Source: Chitinophagaceae bacterium UBA1946 (lineage in GTDB: Bacteria; Bacteroidota; Bacteroidia; Chitinophagales; Chitinophagaceae). From it: a DNA stretch of 64,000 nt. Position 1 is the stretch's first letter. Every line of letters begins with the position of its first letter. The translations under genes and the position numbers were made by a program. The stretch lies in NCBI GenBank assembly GCA_002336815.1, contig DDEU01000034.1:87940-151939 (forward strand), written 5' to 3'. Shown here in pieces: positions 35,501 through 43,652 of the stretch. The notes beneath the pieces are model-generated. The model worked only from the letters and a program-made list of their open reading frames with translations, made no database searches and was not told the DNA's origin.

Positions 35501-38500
35501 CAGGAGTGTTTCACCGTCTATTTTTATTGACCAGGTAGGCTATTCCCGTTTTGACTTCGCCGCCAGCGCATATGATTTTGGAACGGTGCCACCTGATTCT
35601 GTTTTTCATTTTGGAAAACCGGGCGACATCAATCCGCTGCACCCAACAAGACCGCCAAGCAGCGATTTCATTTACTGTACCACCGGCGCATTTTCAACAG
35701 ATCCAACCAACACTGCCTGTGATGTAACAGTGAATGGAAATATTTACAGTACTGCCAATAACCAGCCATTGTACAATGCAGCATTCCCACAAACATCCGG
35801 CAATATCGCAAGAAGAAATATCTGGTACACATTTGTGGTAGACCATCCCGGCACAGTGAGAATAAAAGTAGAGAATAAAACATTGCAACGGGGAAAGCAG
35901 CCAAGGTTTGCTGTGTACAGCAGTGATGTGAATGCCTCGCTGCCTTTTAGTGCAGTGCAGGCTGGCGGCCTCGTAGACTCAACAGTATCAAATGGCTTAC
36001 GCTTTGTAACAATGAACTACCTCACTTACTATTATTGCTACAATGCACCCAATAATATTTCCTTTTACCGTGATCCCTGTACGGCTACTCCTACCCGTTA
36101 CTATATCTTAGTCGACAACGTGAATGCCATTTCAGATGAAGCAGGCGGCCAGTTACCCAACACGCAGATCGACGTATCAATAATGCTGGATTCATTTAAC
36201 CTGGTAACACCAAAATTTGACCACTACTACCAGGCAGGCGATATAGGCAGATTGGGTATCGGAGCATACGCAGGTGAGCAGGATAATTTTTCCTGTGCCA
36301 GTCGTGATAACCCTGACCCACTGGGAACAGGACAAAACGGTTGCAGCAAAACGCTTTGGTATAAATTTAATTCAGCCATTACAGGAAATGTTCGTTACCG
36401 GATCCACATAGCAAACAGTGTTTACTACAGCGATGACGATATCCAGTTGTTGAAAGAAACGATCCCGGGAGATTCTACCATCAACAGCCTGGTATTGCAA
36501 CCACGAGCCACCGTTAGTAGCGCCTCAGGAACATGGTCACAGAGTTGTGTTACGACCGGCACTTATTATCTTCTGCTGCCGGGATGCAGCAGGCTGAACC
36601 AGTATGTGATCCCCGAAATTGAAATGATAGAACAGGAGGGTGATTTCTGCAGCCGTGCAGTTCCTGCTGCGATCAATGGTGCCGGCACTGCCTCTGCTTC
36701 CGTATTGGTTAATTGTCATACCATCGGAACAGACTACGGCGAGTTCGGACCGACACTTACCTGCCCGCAGGCCGGCATCACTTCACAATACAAAACAAGC
36801 TGGTTCCGTATCGACATCGGAGGAACAGACACGCTGGATATAACAACTTACCTCGTGGAAAACACCAATGCTTCCAGCAGCGATATCAAGTATCGTATGA
36901 TGACGGGCGATTGCGGCGCTATGCAGGAACAAAGCTGTGTGCTGGATGCGTTAACGCAAAATACCTATAACTGCCTGGTACCCGGGCAAAGCTATTATGT
37001 GCAGGTGTTTACACCGGTGTTAAAAAATAACCTCGCCGTAACCGGCACCATCGATCTTCAATTGTCTGCTGTGTCACATGCCGATACCTGTCTTCCGAAC
37101 AACAACTGTTTGGCAACTGCCAATTTTCTTTCTTCATTTGACTGCACAAAAGATGACTCCGTAAAATTCATCAATTATTCTACCTACGGAAATGATATTA
37201 GCTACCAGTGGACTTTTGGTTACAATGGCGCAACATCCACCGCAGTATCGCCGGCCTATTTTTATCCGGCCCTTGCAACAGACAGTACCTATACAGTAAA
37301 ACTCGTTGTAAAAAACAACAGTTGTTTAAAAACCGATTCTGTTACACGAACAGTACTGGTACCTGCCAGGCCCTACATTGATCTTGGCAACGACATCATT
37401 CAATGCAACAGCACTGCATCCATTTTATTGAGGGCTACATCACATCCCGGGGCTGCATACCTGTGGCAGAACAATAGCACTGCCGATACCTTCCGGGTAG
37501 TTGCCACCGGCAACAACGATTGCCGTGTACGGGTTACTTACAATGGCTGTGTAAGTGCTGACACCATCAGGGTATTGGTAAGCCCGCTGTCTGCAAGACC
37601 CCTGAAACAAATTGTGCTGTGTACCGACTCTGTTTCTGTGGACGTAAGACGGGGTGCCAATGAAACTTATTTATGGAGTACCGGCGCCACAACAAGAAGT
37701 ATTTACATGAGTGCACAAGGTTACTATTGGGTAGACATCCGCTATTTTGATTGCGTTTACCGGGATTCATTTGAAGTGATCAGCCCTGCCAATGCCAGCC
37801 CCCTGGGCAATGACACAACGCTTTGCTTCTCACAGAATGATTATGTACTCGATGCTTCGGTCAATGGTGCTGTTGCCTATACCTGGCAAAACAACAGTCA
37901 CGCAGATACCCTTCTTATTACGGCCCCGGGTCAATATCATGTTACAGTTGATTTTGGCAACTGTACGATCAAAGATACGATCAATATTTTGGGTTATGCG
38001 GCACCGTCAGTAGTGGTTATTGATACCTCCATTTGCTATTCACAAACATTGCTGTTGCCCTGGGGAGAACTGGTAAATACAGCCGGCTCCTATGCCGATA
38101 CCCTGGCATCCTCCGGTGGCTGCGACAGTTTGATACAAAAGTTTAATGTTACCATTAAAGCAAGGCCGGATATCGGCAGGGATACAACGATCTGCTTCAA
38201 TGCAGGTACTCACCTGCTGAGAGCGCAGACAGCAGGGGCTATTGGATATGAATGGCAGGATGGAAGTACAGCAGACAGTTTTGTTGTTGCAGGCCCCGGC
38301 CTGTACTGGGTAGATGTAAATTTTGGCAGTTGCCGTGTAAGAGACAGTATTGTTATCAATGGTGGCAATGCGCCCGGCACCATAACCATTGACACCAGCA
38401 TTTGTAGTGGAATTCTTTTCCGCCTGCCCTGGGGTGATGTTACGGGTTTACCTGGAATATACACAGATACCCTACAGGCGGCAGCTGGTTGCGACAGTTT

Positions 38501-39980
38501 GGTAAGAATTGTAAAACTAACGGTAAAGTCTACCCCATCCCTGGGAGTTGATAAAAATCTTTCTATTTGCAGCAGCACTGTTGCCAATCTCAGCAACTTA
38601 TACAACACAACCGGCCTGTCTGTATTGTGGACCTTCAACAGCAGCACGGTCCCGGACCCTTCAGCATTGAATGCAGCAGGACTTTACAGGCTGGTGGTTA
38701 CAAATAATGTTAACTGCACAGATACAGCTTTTGTAACGCTCCGGCTAAGTGCCAGGCCTCAGTTGGGAGGCGATACTTCGATCAGTATTTGCCCGGGCAG
38801 GTCCATCGACCTGGAGGCCGTTTACAATGCCGATACCAATATACATGGATGGTACCAGAATAATGTTCTCATCAATAATGCCGGTGCAATCAGTACGGCC
38901 GGTATTTATCAATTGATCAGTACAGCGGGTTCCGGTTGTTCAGATACGGTGCTTGTAACCCTTTCGGTAAATTCCAATCCCATCGTGGTTACCAATGACC
39001 CGGCGCCGGTGTGTACTCCTGCTATTGTTGATCTGACTGCAATGGCAATTACCGCCGGCTCAGGATCAGGCTTACTATTTACATACTGGAAAGATTCAGC
39101 AGCAACCAGCAGCTATTCCAATGCGGCATCGGCAGCAGGCGGCACCTATTATATCAAAGGAACTGATGCCAATGGTTGTTTTGATATTGAACCCATCAAC
39201 ATAATACAGTACCCGGTACCGGTAGTAAATGCCAGTGCAGATATTTCGATCTGTGAAGGAGATTCCGCCAGCTTACAGGCAAGAGTAACCAATAGTACAG
39301 TGCCCGTTACTTATCAATGGGAACCTGTAGCAGCAGGCGGCATACTCAACCCTTCATCGGCCAATACGATCGTGAAGCCGGCTAGTACCCAGCAATACAT
39401 TGTAACGATCGTTGACGGCTATGGTTGTAACTTTTTGGTGAAGGATACTGTACTGGTAAAAATTCAGCCGCCAGTACCCGCTTTTGCCGGCAATGACACG
39501 ATTATTACTGCGGGTGTACCGCACCAGTTGCAGGCCACCGGCGGGTTGAAGTATTTATGGGAACCGGGTAACCTGCTGAACAATCCGGCAGTTTCAAATC
39601 CTTTGGCTACGGTTTATGCCGATAGCATTTTATTCACCGTAACGGTAACAGACCAGGAAGGTTGCATTGGCCGTGATACCATTCAATTGAAAACTTACAG
39701 CGGCATCACCTACTTTGTACCCAATGCTTTTTCTCCCAACGGCGATGGAAGAAACGACCTGTTCAAGCCGATACCAGTGGGCATTGTATCCACAGACCTT
39801 TTCCGGATTTTTAACCGATATGGCGAACTGATCTTTGAAGCAGCACAGCTTTCAAAAGGGTGGGATGGTACTTATAAAGGCATCCCCCAACCTGTGGGCA
39901 ATTATATATGGATAGTAAAGGGTAAGGGAAGAAACGGGAAAATAATTGAGATGAAAGGCAACCTGGTATTGGTGCGCTAA
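32517..39980 (+). CDS. Giant surface protein with repeated beta modules, PKD/Ig domains and type IX type B sorting domain
   Basis: This is a 2487-residue secreted protein. The start at 32517 gives a signal peptide (residues 1-25, ending LYAQ); the hydrophobic part also contains IAAC, which fits a lipobox. About nine cysteine-containing beta modules of 150-200 residues span about 25-1530 (recurrent VPGTYTF, CxPGxY and NDxC-type motifs). A PKD domain follows (about 1535-1620, YQWTFGYNGATSTAVSPAYFY), then a string of Ig-like repeats (about 1620-2390, LGNDTTLCF, IGRDTTICF, ADISICEGDS). The last 90 residues (YFVPNAFSPNGDGRNDLF ... GNYIWIVKGKGRNG) are a gliding-motility-type (CHU_C, type B) domain that directs type IX secretion. 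Adhesion is the likely role. The stand-alone LytTR gene lies 22 bp downstream. Confidence 0.9.
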   Translation: MIKIRNIFLLVLLTVIAACDQLYAQAPANDDCINAEIITIPNNGFGLGNFSSTQISLTNATVQAGENFAPAIFVAGLDKKSIWFKFSLPTIRAVRVTLSQPGTAIAAGDAGFAVYKYNNCLPANDSISTKLTPIVTFGNTYHPCVPAGDYLVQVSSNLNANGPITINVEVSDQTGAAYDHPNQAYAFGVANVYTRKIDFETECQSIEDATEVCSSLGDYASYHKTAWFTFTTPAYLDYLVVGLSGTGATTYFPSGGANIQKKFGYNLYRGDAVTTPINNLILVDGCDSMLTNGYYCAKQEYRCGDLAPGTTYSIQLFIHKDFKDMVRLGIITGGTAPAAGPLPVNTLPASNTLGILPVAANGATTTFSDNFGCNSRHSNNGCSPSKPAAGVTVNNIKYNLSCFASFSLNSTAAITFRPGMTYCGARPVIRLFKQSLTGNCSGLDTANIVGTAIYNGEIECLAPGDYVLQVLGSDTASSDFNSLFYGDLNNNNNQCLFTNLGSRFYVDMVVFSRKAAGKYSLSVTGAFDSINRVGSVQQALADGVAYQASPDTIGCQPTLRPSDTTCSPLNDKVLYRQFLIADSGTVDFSDLVISNNPPFRYKLYEGDANALATAQNVFNFPAKVTGLVPKSLCLYGYTYCANKTACVVPGTYTFASMGSVADVGRADRPTFTFVKTRTKHNSPQNAHDMGSIMDTLGPNGGTLRSYRDYWSCEDNAIPINGYVPCPIDGRPATKAIYRQFYLKEDAIVKFSNPGYGGWCVNNAYGKRTLFYGRATDGLPGLSPVGNQWNCFSTAQTANNCSPLPAGWYTVVSYGTGPGYDSTMRLTDINGMYNGYVSYRDEFDITITPACPAPKFNRPYKASVAAGNLPHLIQWGPRTISTPVYPRTDTSFNLPVENFNCTVDTPFANHPVIACEPTANRVAYFVFRTTQVSFLQINTGGYFAAVYDKDVRTDSLLFGSAAPIHPCNSSVGNIQFCHFQPGTYTLVIFATDANICRSVSPSIFIDQVGYSRFDFAASAYDFGTVPPDSVFHFGKPGDINPLHPTRPPSSDFIYCTTGAFSTDPTNTACDVTVNGNIYSTANNQPLYNAAFPQTSGNIARRNIWYTFVVDHPGTVRIKVENKTLQRGKQPRFAVYSSDVNASLPFSAVQAGGLVDSTVSNGLRFVTMNYLTYYYCYNAPNNISFYRDPCTATPTRYYILVDNVNAISDEAGGQLPNTQIDVSIMLDSFNLVTPKFDHYYQAGDIGRLGIGAYAGEQDNFSCASRDNPDPLGTGQNGCSKTLWYKFNSAITGNVRYRIHIANSVYYSDDDIQLLKETIPGDSTINSLVLQPRATVSSASGTWSQSCVTTGTYYLLLPGCSRLNQYVIPEIEMIEQEGDFCSRAVPAAINGAGTASASVLVNCHTIGTDYGEFGPTLTCPQAGITSQYKTSWFRIDIGGTDTLDITTYLVENTNASSSDIKYRMMTGDCGAMQEQSCVLDALTQNTYNCLVPGQSYYVQVFTPVLKNNLAVTGTIDLQLSAVSHADTCLPNNNCLATANFLSSFDCTKDDSVKFINYSTYGNDISYQWTFGYNGATSTAVSPAYFYPALATDSTYTVKLVVKNNSCLKTDSVTRTVLVPARPYIDLGNDIIQCNSTASILLRATSHPGAAYLWQNNSTADTFRVVATGNNDCRVRVTYNGCVSADTIRVLVSPLSARPLKQIVLCTDSVSVDVRRGANETYLWSTGATTRSIYMSAQGYYWVDIRYFDCVYRDSFEVISPANASPLGNDTTLCFSQNDYVLDASVNGAVAYTWQNNSHADTLLITAPGQYHVTVDFGNCTIKDTINILGYAAPSVVVIDTSICYSQTLLLPWGELVNTAGSYADTLASSGGCDSLIQKFNVTIKARPDIGRDTTICFNAGTHLLRAQTAGAIGYEWQDGSTADSFVVAGPGLYWVDVNFGSCRVRDSIVINGGNAPGTITIDTSICSGILFRLPWGDVTGLPGIYTDTLQAAAGCDSLVRIVKLTVKSTPSLGVDKNLSICSSTVANLSNLYNTTGLSVLWTFNSSTVPDPSALNAAGLYRLVVTNNVNCTDTAFVTLRLSARPQLGGDTSISICPGRSIDLEAVYNADTNIHGWYQNNVLINNAGAISTAGIYQLISTAGSGCSDTVLVTLSVNSNPIVVTNDPAPVCTPAIVDLTAMAITAGSGSGLLFTYWKDSAATSSYSNAASAAGGTYYIKGTDANGCFDIEPINIIQYPVPVVNASADISICEGDSASLQARVTNSTVPVTYQWEPVAAGGILNPSSANTIVKPASTQQYIVTIVDGYGCNFLVKDTVLVKIQPPVPAFAGNDTIITAGVPHQLQATGGLKYLWEPGNLLNNPAVSNPLATVYADSILFTVTVTDQEGCIGRDTIQLKTYSGITYFVPNAFSPNGDGRNDLFKPIPVGIVSTDLFRIFNRYGELIFEAAQLSKGWDGTYKGIPQPVGNYIWIVKGKGRNGKIIEMKGNLVLVR

Positions 39981-40002
39981 TTAAATAATCAATAAAAAAA
40001 TA

Positions 40003-40326
40003 ATGATGGAAACACAAGTGTATATACCAACTGAACAGGGCATACGAGTGGTAGCCGCTACCAGCATTGTGAGGATCGAGGCTCGCAGTAACTATAGTAA
40101 ACTGTTTTTTGACAATGCCAAACCACTCACGGTGGCAAAAGTGCTCCATTGGTTCGAAGACAAACTGGAACAACAGTTCTTTTGCCGCATTCATAAAACG
40201 CATATTGTAAACAACCAGTTCATCTCAGCCATATCGGCAGACAACAATACGCTTACATTATTGAACGGTGAACAATTAAAGATCAGCCGGAGAAGAAAAA
40301 CGAAGGTGCTGAAATTGTTGATATAG
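40003..40326 (+). CDS. Stand-alone LytTR DNA-binding protein
   Basis: This 107-residue protein consists of little more than a LytTR DNA-binding domain (TSIVRIEARSNYSKLFF, FCRIHKTHIVNNQFISAI, LLNGEQLKISRRRK). There is no receiver domain, so it is not a classical response regulator. The gene is 22 bp after the giant surface protein gene on the same strand and may be co-transcribed and act on this cluster. Start at either of two adjacent ATGs (40003 or 40006). Confidence 0.9.
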   Translation: MMETQVYIPTEQGIRVVAATSIVRIEARSNYSKLFFDNAKPLTVAKVLHWFEDKLEQQFFCRIHKTHIVNNQFISAISADNNTLTLLNGEQLKISRRRKTKVLKLLI

Positions 40327-40416
40327 ATAGCTGCTCAACAACAATAATCTCACAACTAGTGGTGAAAATAAATTGAGCGGATCCGTACTTTATCTTATGC
40401 CCGACACGGTCAAAAA

Positions 40417-41625
40417 TTATTTAGCCAGGTAACTGCAAATGTTTTTTACAATTGCCGGACCTTCATAAATAAAACCTGTCCATACCTGCACCAGGGAAGC
40501 GCCTGCAGCTAATTTTTCTTTTGCATCGGCTCCTGTAAAAATGCCCCCGCTTGCAATGATGGGAATTTGACCATTTGTTTTTTGGTAAATGTATTGTACG
40601 ATCTCAGTGCTCCGCTGCTGTACCGGGAGGCCACTCAAACCACCGGCGCCCATTTGTTCAACGGACTGTTTGTCCGTCAGAAGTCCTTCCCGGCTGATGG
40701 TAGTATTGGTTGCAACAAGGCCATCTAATTTTATCTCCAATGCAAGAGCGATCACATCATCTATTTGTTCCTGCGTAAGATCGGGCGCTATTTTCAGCAG
40801 GATAGGCTTTTGGCGGGCAGAGTGAACTGGCAACGAAGAATGAGACTTTAAATCTCCAGGCTCAACCATTGACGATTCACTATTCACTATTGACGATTCA
40901 CCATTCCCCATTGACGCATTAATTCCCTGCAGGTTCGTAAGAATTTTTCTCAGCGATTCTTTCTCCTGCAATGCCCTCAAACCGGGTGTATTCGGACTGC
41001 TAACATTCACCACGAAATAATCAACATAAGGATGCAGGGCTTTAAAGCAGATCCCGTAATCCTTCCAGGCATCTTCATTGGGAGTGACTTTGTTTTTGCC
41101 GATGTTACCACCGATAATCAATTTTGAATGTTGAATGTTGAATGTTGAATTCGGTTCTGAACCCGGAGACTTTCTTATTGACGATTCACTATTCACTATT
41201 GACGATCCTCCATTCTGTTCCTTCCATTTTTTTAACCTTCCGGCAATCACTTCCACCCCATCATTATTAAAACCCATCCGGTTGATCAGTGCTTTGTCTT
41301 TCGGCAAACGGAACAACCTGGGTTTGTCATTGCCATCCTGTGGCCTGGGCGTTACGGTTCCTATTTCAACAGCACCAAATCCCAATGCTTCCAGTTCAGT
41401 GAGGTAGCATGCGTTCTTGTCAAAGCCAGCCCCCAATCCAACCGGGTTTTTAAAATGTATCCCCAAAAAATCTTTTTCCAATTGAGTGTTGCTCATCGAA
41501 AACCGGGCAGTGAGCATTTTCTTCAGGAATGGTATCTTGCATATAATACGAAGAGCATTCATGGAGAAATAATGTACTTTTTCAGGATCGAAAAAGAACA
41601 AAAAAGAGCGGAGCAGTTTGTACAT
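40417..41625 (-). CDS. pyrD: Dihydroorotate dehydrogenase (quinone), class 2, with two repeat-derived insertions
   Basis: This membrane-associated FMN enzyme oxidises dihydroorotate to orotate in pyrimidine synthesis, passing electrons to quinone. Family motifs are intact: NPVGLGAGFDKNA, GTVTPRPQDGN, NRMGFNNDG, NIGKNK, the catalytic-serine loop NVSSPNTPGLR, KIAPDL, ATNTTISR and GGIFTGADAKEKLAAGA. At 402 residues it is about 60 longer than usual. The excess is in two loops (KEQNGGSSIVNSESSIRKS..., before NIGKNK; and NASMGNGESSIVNSESSMVEP..., before PILLKIAPDL), both encoded by heptamer-repeat DNA. I start at 41625 because the open frame upstream to 42297 is antisense to the thiolase gene. The enzyme is probably active, since the insertions avoid catalytic residues. 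Confidence 0.93.
   Translation of the reverse strand: MYKLLRSFLFFFDPEKVHYFSMNALRIICKIPFLKKMLTARFSMSNTQLEKDFLGIHFKNPVGLGAGFDKNACYLTELEALGFGAVEIGTVTPRPQDGNDKPRLFRLPKDKALINRMGFNNDGVEVIAGRLKKWKEQNGGSSIVNSESSIRKSPGSEPNSTFNIQHSKLIIGGNIGKNKVTPNEDAWKDYGICFKALHPYVDYFVVNVSSPNTPGLRALQEKESLRKILTNLQGINASMGNGESSIVNSESSMVEPGDLKSHSSLPVHSARQKPILLKIAPDLTQEQIDDVIALALEIKLDGLVATNTTISREGLLTDKQSVEQMGAGGLSGLPVQQRSTEIVQYIYQKTNGQIPIIASGGIFTGADAKEKLAAGASLVQVWTGFIYEGPAIVKNICSYLAK
40868..40916. repeat. Heptamer array inside pyrD (second insertion)
   Basis: Seven consecutive 7-bp units: ATTGACG, ATTCACT, ATTCACT, ATTGACG, ATTCACC, ATTCCCC, ATTGACG. The array is in frame within pyrD and encodes part of the extra loop containing GESSIVNSESSMV. 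Confidence 0.92.
41124..41151. repeat. TTGAATG heptamer array inside pyrD (first insertion)
   Basis: Four units, TTGAATG three times then TTGAATT, lie inside pyrD. Together with the array at 41177 they encode the first extra loop (NSTFNIQHSK). Confidence 0.88.
41177..41218. repeat. ATTGACG/ATTCACT heptamer array inside pyrD (first insertion)
   Basis: Six 7-bp units, ATTGACG, ATTCACT, ATTCACT, ATTGACG, ATCCTCC, ATTCTGT. The first four are identical to the first four of the array at 40868, 300 bp away in the same gene. Confidence 0.9.
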
Positions 41626-41644
41626 GATCCGCAAAGATAATTGG

Positions 41645-41674
41645 TTTGATTTTTCATAGGAACTGTTACCTTTG
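41645..41674 (+). promoter_or_regulatory. Bacteroidota-type promoter for the thiolase gene
   Basis: TTTG (41645-41648), 18 bp, TACCTTTG (41667-41674) matches the -33/-7 consensus closely. The leader is about 100 nt and contains a C-rich/G-rich palindromic stretch (CCCCTTAGGGG) near 41750. Confidence 0.7.
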
Positions 41675-41778
41675 AGATAGAAAGTTGCATAAACAACTAT
41701 TAAGCTCCAAACCCCTGGTGGGCTTATAAAGAGTCTGATTGTATAACCCCCCTTAGGGGATGGGGGCAAATAATTAAC

Positions 41779-42957
41779 ATGCAGGAAGCATACATTGTAG
41801 CCGGCTACCGTACGGCAGTAGCAAAAAGTAAAAAAGGCGGTTTCAGGTTTACCAGGCCGGATGACCTTGCCATCAACGTGATAAAAGGATTGCTGGCAAG
41901 TGTACCCCAGCTCGATGCAAAAAGGGTGGATGATGTAATTGTGGGCAATGCCGTTCCGGAAGCAGAGCAGGGCCTGCAGGTGGGCCGTATCATTGCTGCA
42001 AGGGCAGTAGGTATTCATGCAGCGGGCATTACCATTAACCGTTATTGCGCCAGTGGTCTTGAAAGCATCGCCATGGCGACTGCCAAAATAAGGACCGGCA
42101 TGGCAGAGTGCATCATTGCAGGCGGCGTGGAAAGTATGAGCATGGTGCCAACAGCAGGCTGGAAAACATCGCCGGCATATTCTATTGCCCAGGATGAACC
42201 GGATTTCTATCTCAGCATGGGTCTCACTGCGGAAGCAGTAGCAAAAGATTACAATATCAGCCGGGAAGACCAGGATATATTTAGCTACAACAGTCATCTA
42301 AAAGCCGGGCAGGCCATACAGAACGGGTTTTTTAAAAGCGGCATTCTGCCCATTACGGTGGAACAGGTGTACCTGGATGAAAAGGGTAAAAAGCGACAAA
42401 AAAATTATGTGGTGGATACGGATGAAGGCGTAAGGGCTGATACTTCAGTGGAAGGGTTGGCAAAATTAAAACCAGCCTTTGCTGCAGGTGGTTGCGTTAC
42501 TGCCGGCAACAGTTCTCAAACAAGCGATGGCGCTGCTTTTGTGATCGTAATGAGTGAAAGAATGATCAACGAACTGGGCTTAAAACCCATTGCAAGATTG
42601 GTGAATTGCGCCAGCGCCGGCGTACATCCCAGAATTATGGGCATAGGCCCGGTAGAAGCGATCCCTAAAGTGCTGCGGCAGGCAAATATGAGCATCGGAG
42701 ATATCGACCTGGTAGAACTGAACGAAGCATTTGCCTCTCAATCTTTGGCCGTGATCCGCCAGTTAAACCTGGATCCGGCAATAGTCAATATCAATGGTGG
42801 TGCCATTGCATTGGGCCATCCGCTGGGTTGTACCGGTGCCAAACTGACAATCCAGATCGCCAACGACATGAAACGCCTGGATAAAAAATACGGTATTGTC
42901 AGCGCCTGTGTTGGTGGCGGACAGGGCATTGCAGGCATTATTGAGAACATCAGTTAG
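41779..42957 (+). CDS. Acetyl-CoA acyltransferase (3-ketoacyl-CoA thiolase)
   Basis: This is a 392-residue cytoplasmic thiolase that cleaves 3-ketoacyl-CoA or condenses acyl-CoA with acetyl-CoA. The catalytic residues are visible: Cys about 90 in NRYCASGLE, His about 347 in GGAIALGHPLGCTGA, and Cys about 377 in SACVGGGQG, plus NEAFA. The pattern is closer to fatty-acid beta-oxidation thiolases (FadA type) than to acetoacetyl-CoA thiolases, but substrate length cannot be set. No fadB-like gene is adjacent. A good promoter precedes it and a terminator follows, so it is probably a single-gene unit. Confidence 0.93.
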   Translation: MQEAYIVAGYRTAVAKSKKGGFRFTRPDDLAINVIKGLLASVPQLDAKRVDDVIVGNAVPEAEQGLQVGRIIAARAVGIHAAGITINRYCASGLESIAMATAKIRTGMAECIIAGGVESMSMVPTAGWKTSPAYSIAQDEPDFYLSMGLTAEAVAKDYNISREDQDIFSYNSHLKAGQAIQNGFFKSGILPITVEQVYLDEKGKKRQKNYVVDTDEGVRADTSVEGLAKLKPAFAAGGCVTAGNSSQTSDGAAFVIVMSERMINELGLKPIARLVNCASAGVHPRIMGIGPVEAIPKVLRQANMSIGDIDLVELNEAFASQSLAVIRQLNLDPAIVNINGGAIALGHPLGCTGAKLTIQIANDMKRLDKKYGIVSACVGGGQGIAGIIENIS

Positions 42958-42979
42958 CCTGTTTGTATAGCTGTTACGG

Positions 42980-43002
42980 AGCGGTATCTTTACCGCTTTT
43001 TT
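42980..43002 (+). terminator. Terminator after the thiolase gene
   Basis: AGCGGTA (42980-42986) and TACCGCT (42991-42997) form a perfect stem with a TCTT loop, followed by TTTTTATTT. Confidence 0.85.
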
Positions 43003-43158
43003 ATTTGTCTATATTCCCGGTTTGATCCGCCCATCTTACAATGTATTTAAAAAACGGTGCCGGTTATGCTGTTTAAAACAGGCAGCGGCCCCTGCCTTTA
43101 AAAAAGCTTGTCAACCTTTGGGAAAGGGGTTACTTTTACAACCATTAAAAGATCAGTT

Positions 43159-43539
43159 ATGACGAAGGAAACGAAAAGACAAAAACAGGTGGCGGGCCTG
43201 CTGAATGAAGAATTGAATGATATCTTCCGCAGGATGGGGTTGAATATGATCGATGGTGGCATGATCTCCATTTCATCTGTAAAAATCACGCCCGATCTTT
43301 TTGAAGCAAGGGTTTATTTAAGCATGTTCCAGGTAAAAGATACCCAGGCAGTACTGCATAAATTTGAAGAGAAATATAAAGAGATCAGGAATGAACTGGG
43401 CAAAAGAGTAAGGCACCAGTTGAGAAGCATCCCTGAGATCAAATTCTTTATCGACGACACCCTTGACTATGTTTTTAAGATGGAAGAATTGTTTGAAAAG
43501 ATCAAGAAAGAAGACGGGGGAGTATCAGGTGATAAGTGA
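43159..43539 (+). CDS. rbfA: Ribosome-binding factor A
   Basis: RbfA helps 30S subunit maturation by binding the 5' end region of 16S rRNA. The 126-residue protein has the family form (TKETKRQKQVAGLLNEELNDIF, ISISSVKITPDLFEARVYLS, VRHQLRSIPEIKFFIDDTLDY). The ATG at 43159 is preferred over an upstream TTG at 43108, whose 17 extra residues are not family-like. Its last codons and stop lie in a heptamer array (GTGATAA, GTGATAC). It is probably co-transcribed with the permease gene 113 bp downstream. Confidence 0.92.
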   Translation: MTKETKRQKQVAGLLNEELNDIFRRMGLNMIDGGMISISSVKITPDLFEARVYLSMFQVKDTQAVLHKFEEKYKEIRNELGKRVRHQLRSIPEIKFFIDDTLDYVFKMEELFEKIKKEDGGVSGDK

Positions 43540-43560
43540 TACGTTAGAGTAATAAGTTAC
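43529..43560. repeat. Heptamer array over the rbfA stop codon
   Basis: Units GTGATAA, GTGATAC, GTTAGAG, TAATAAG follow each other from 43529. The rbfA stop TGA (43537-43539) lies in the second unit. Confidence 0.7.
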
Positions 43561-43621
43561 AACGCGGCTACCTAGTAAAATACACTGACAATTCATCCAC
43601 ACAACATTTTACCAATACAGC

Positions 43622-43649
43622 ATTCTCCATTCACGATTGACGATTCATT
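43622..43649. repeat. Heptamer array directly before the LolE-like gene
   Basis: Units ATTCTCC, ATTCACG, ATTGACG, ATTCATT end 3 bp before the ATG at 43653. The unit type is the same as inside pyrD. Confidence 0.85.
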
Positions 43650-43652
43650 AAC

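Noticed and set aside
40868..41218. Possible CRISPR-like or tandem repeat array
   Set aside because: The unit is only 7 bp, degenerate, without spacers of constant length, and it lies in frame in pyrD; no cas genes are present.
41700..41778. Riboswitch in the thiolase leader
   Set aside because: The C- and G-rich stretches can form a hairpin, but I recognise no riboswitch core.
41626..42297. Long N-terminal extension of the pyrD reading frame
   Set aside because: It is antisense to the thiolase gene and its translation does not match the family; the PyrD start is clear at 41625.
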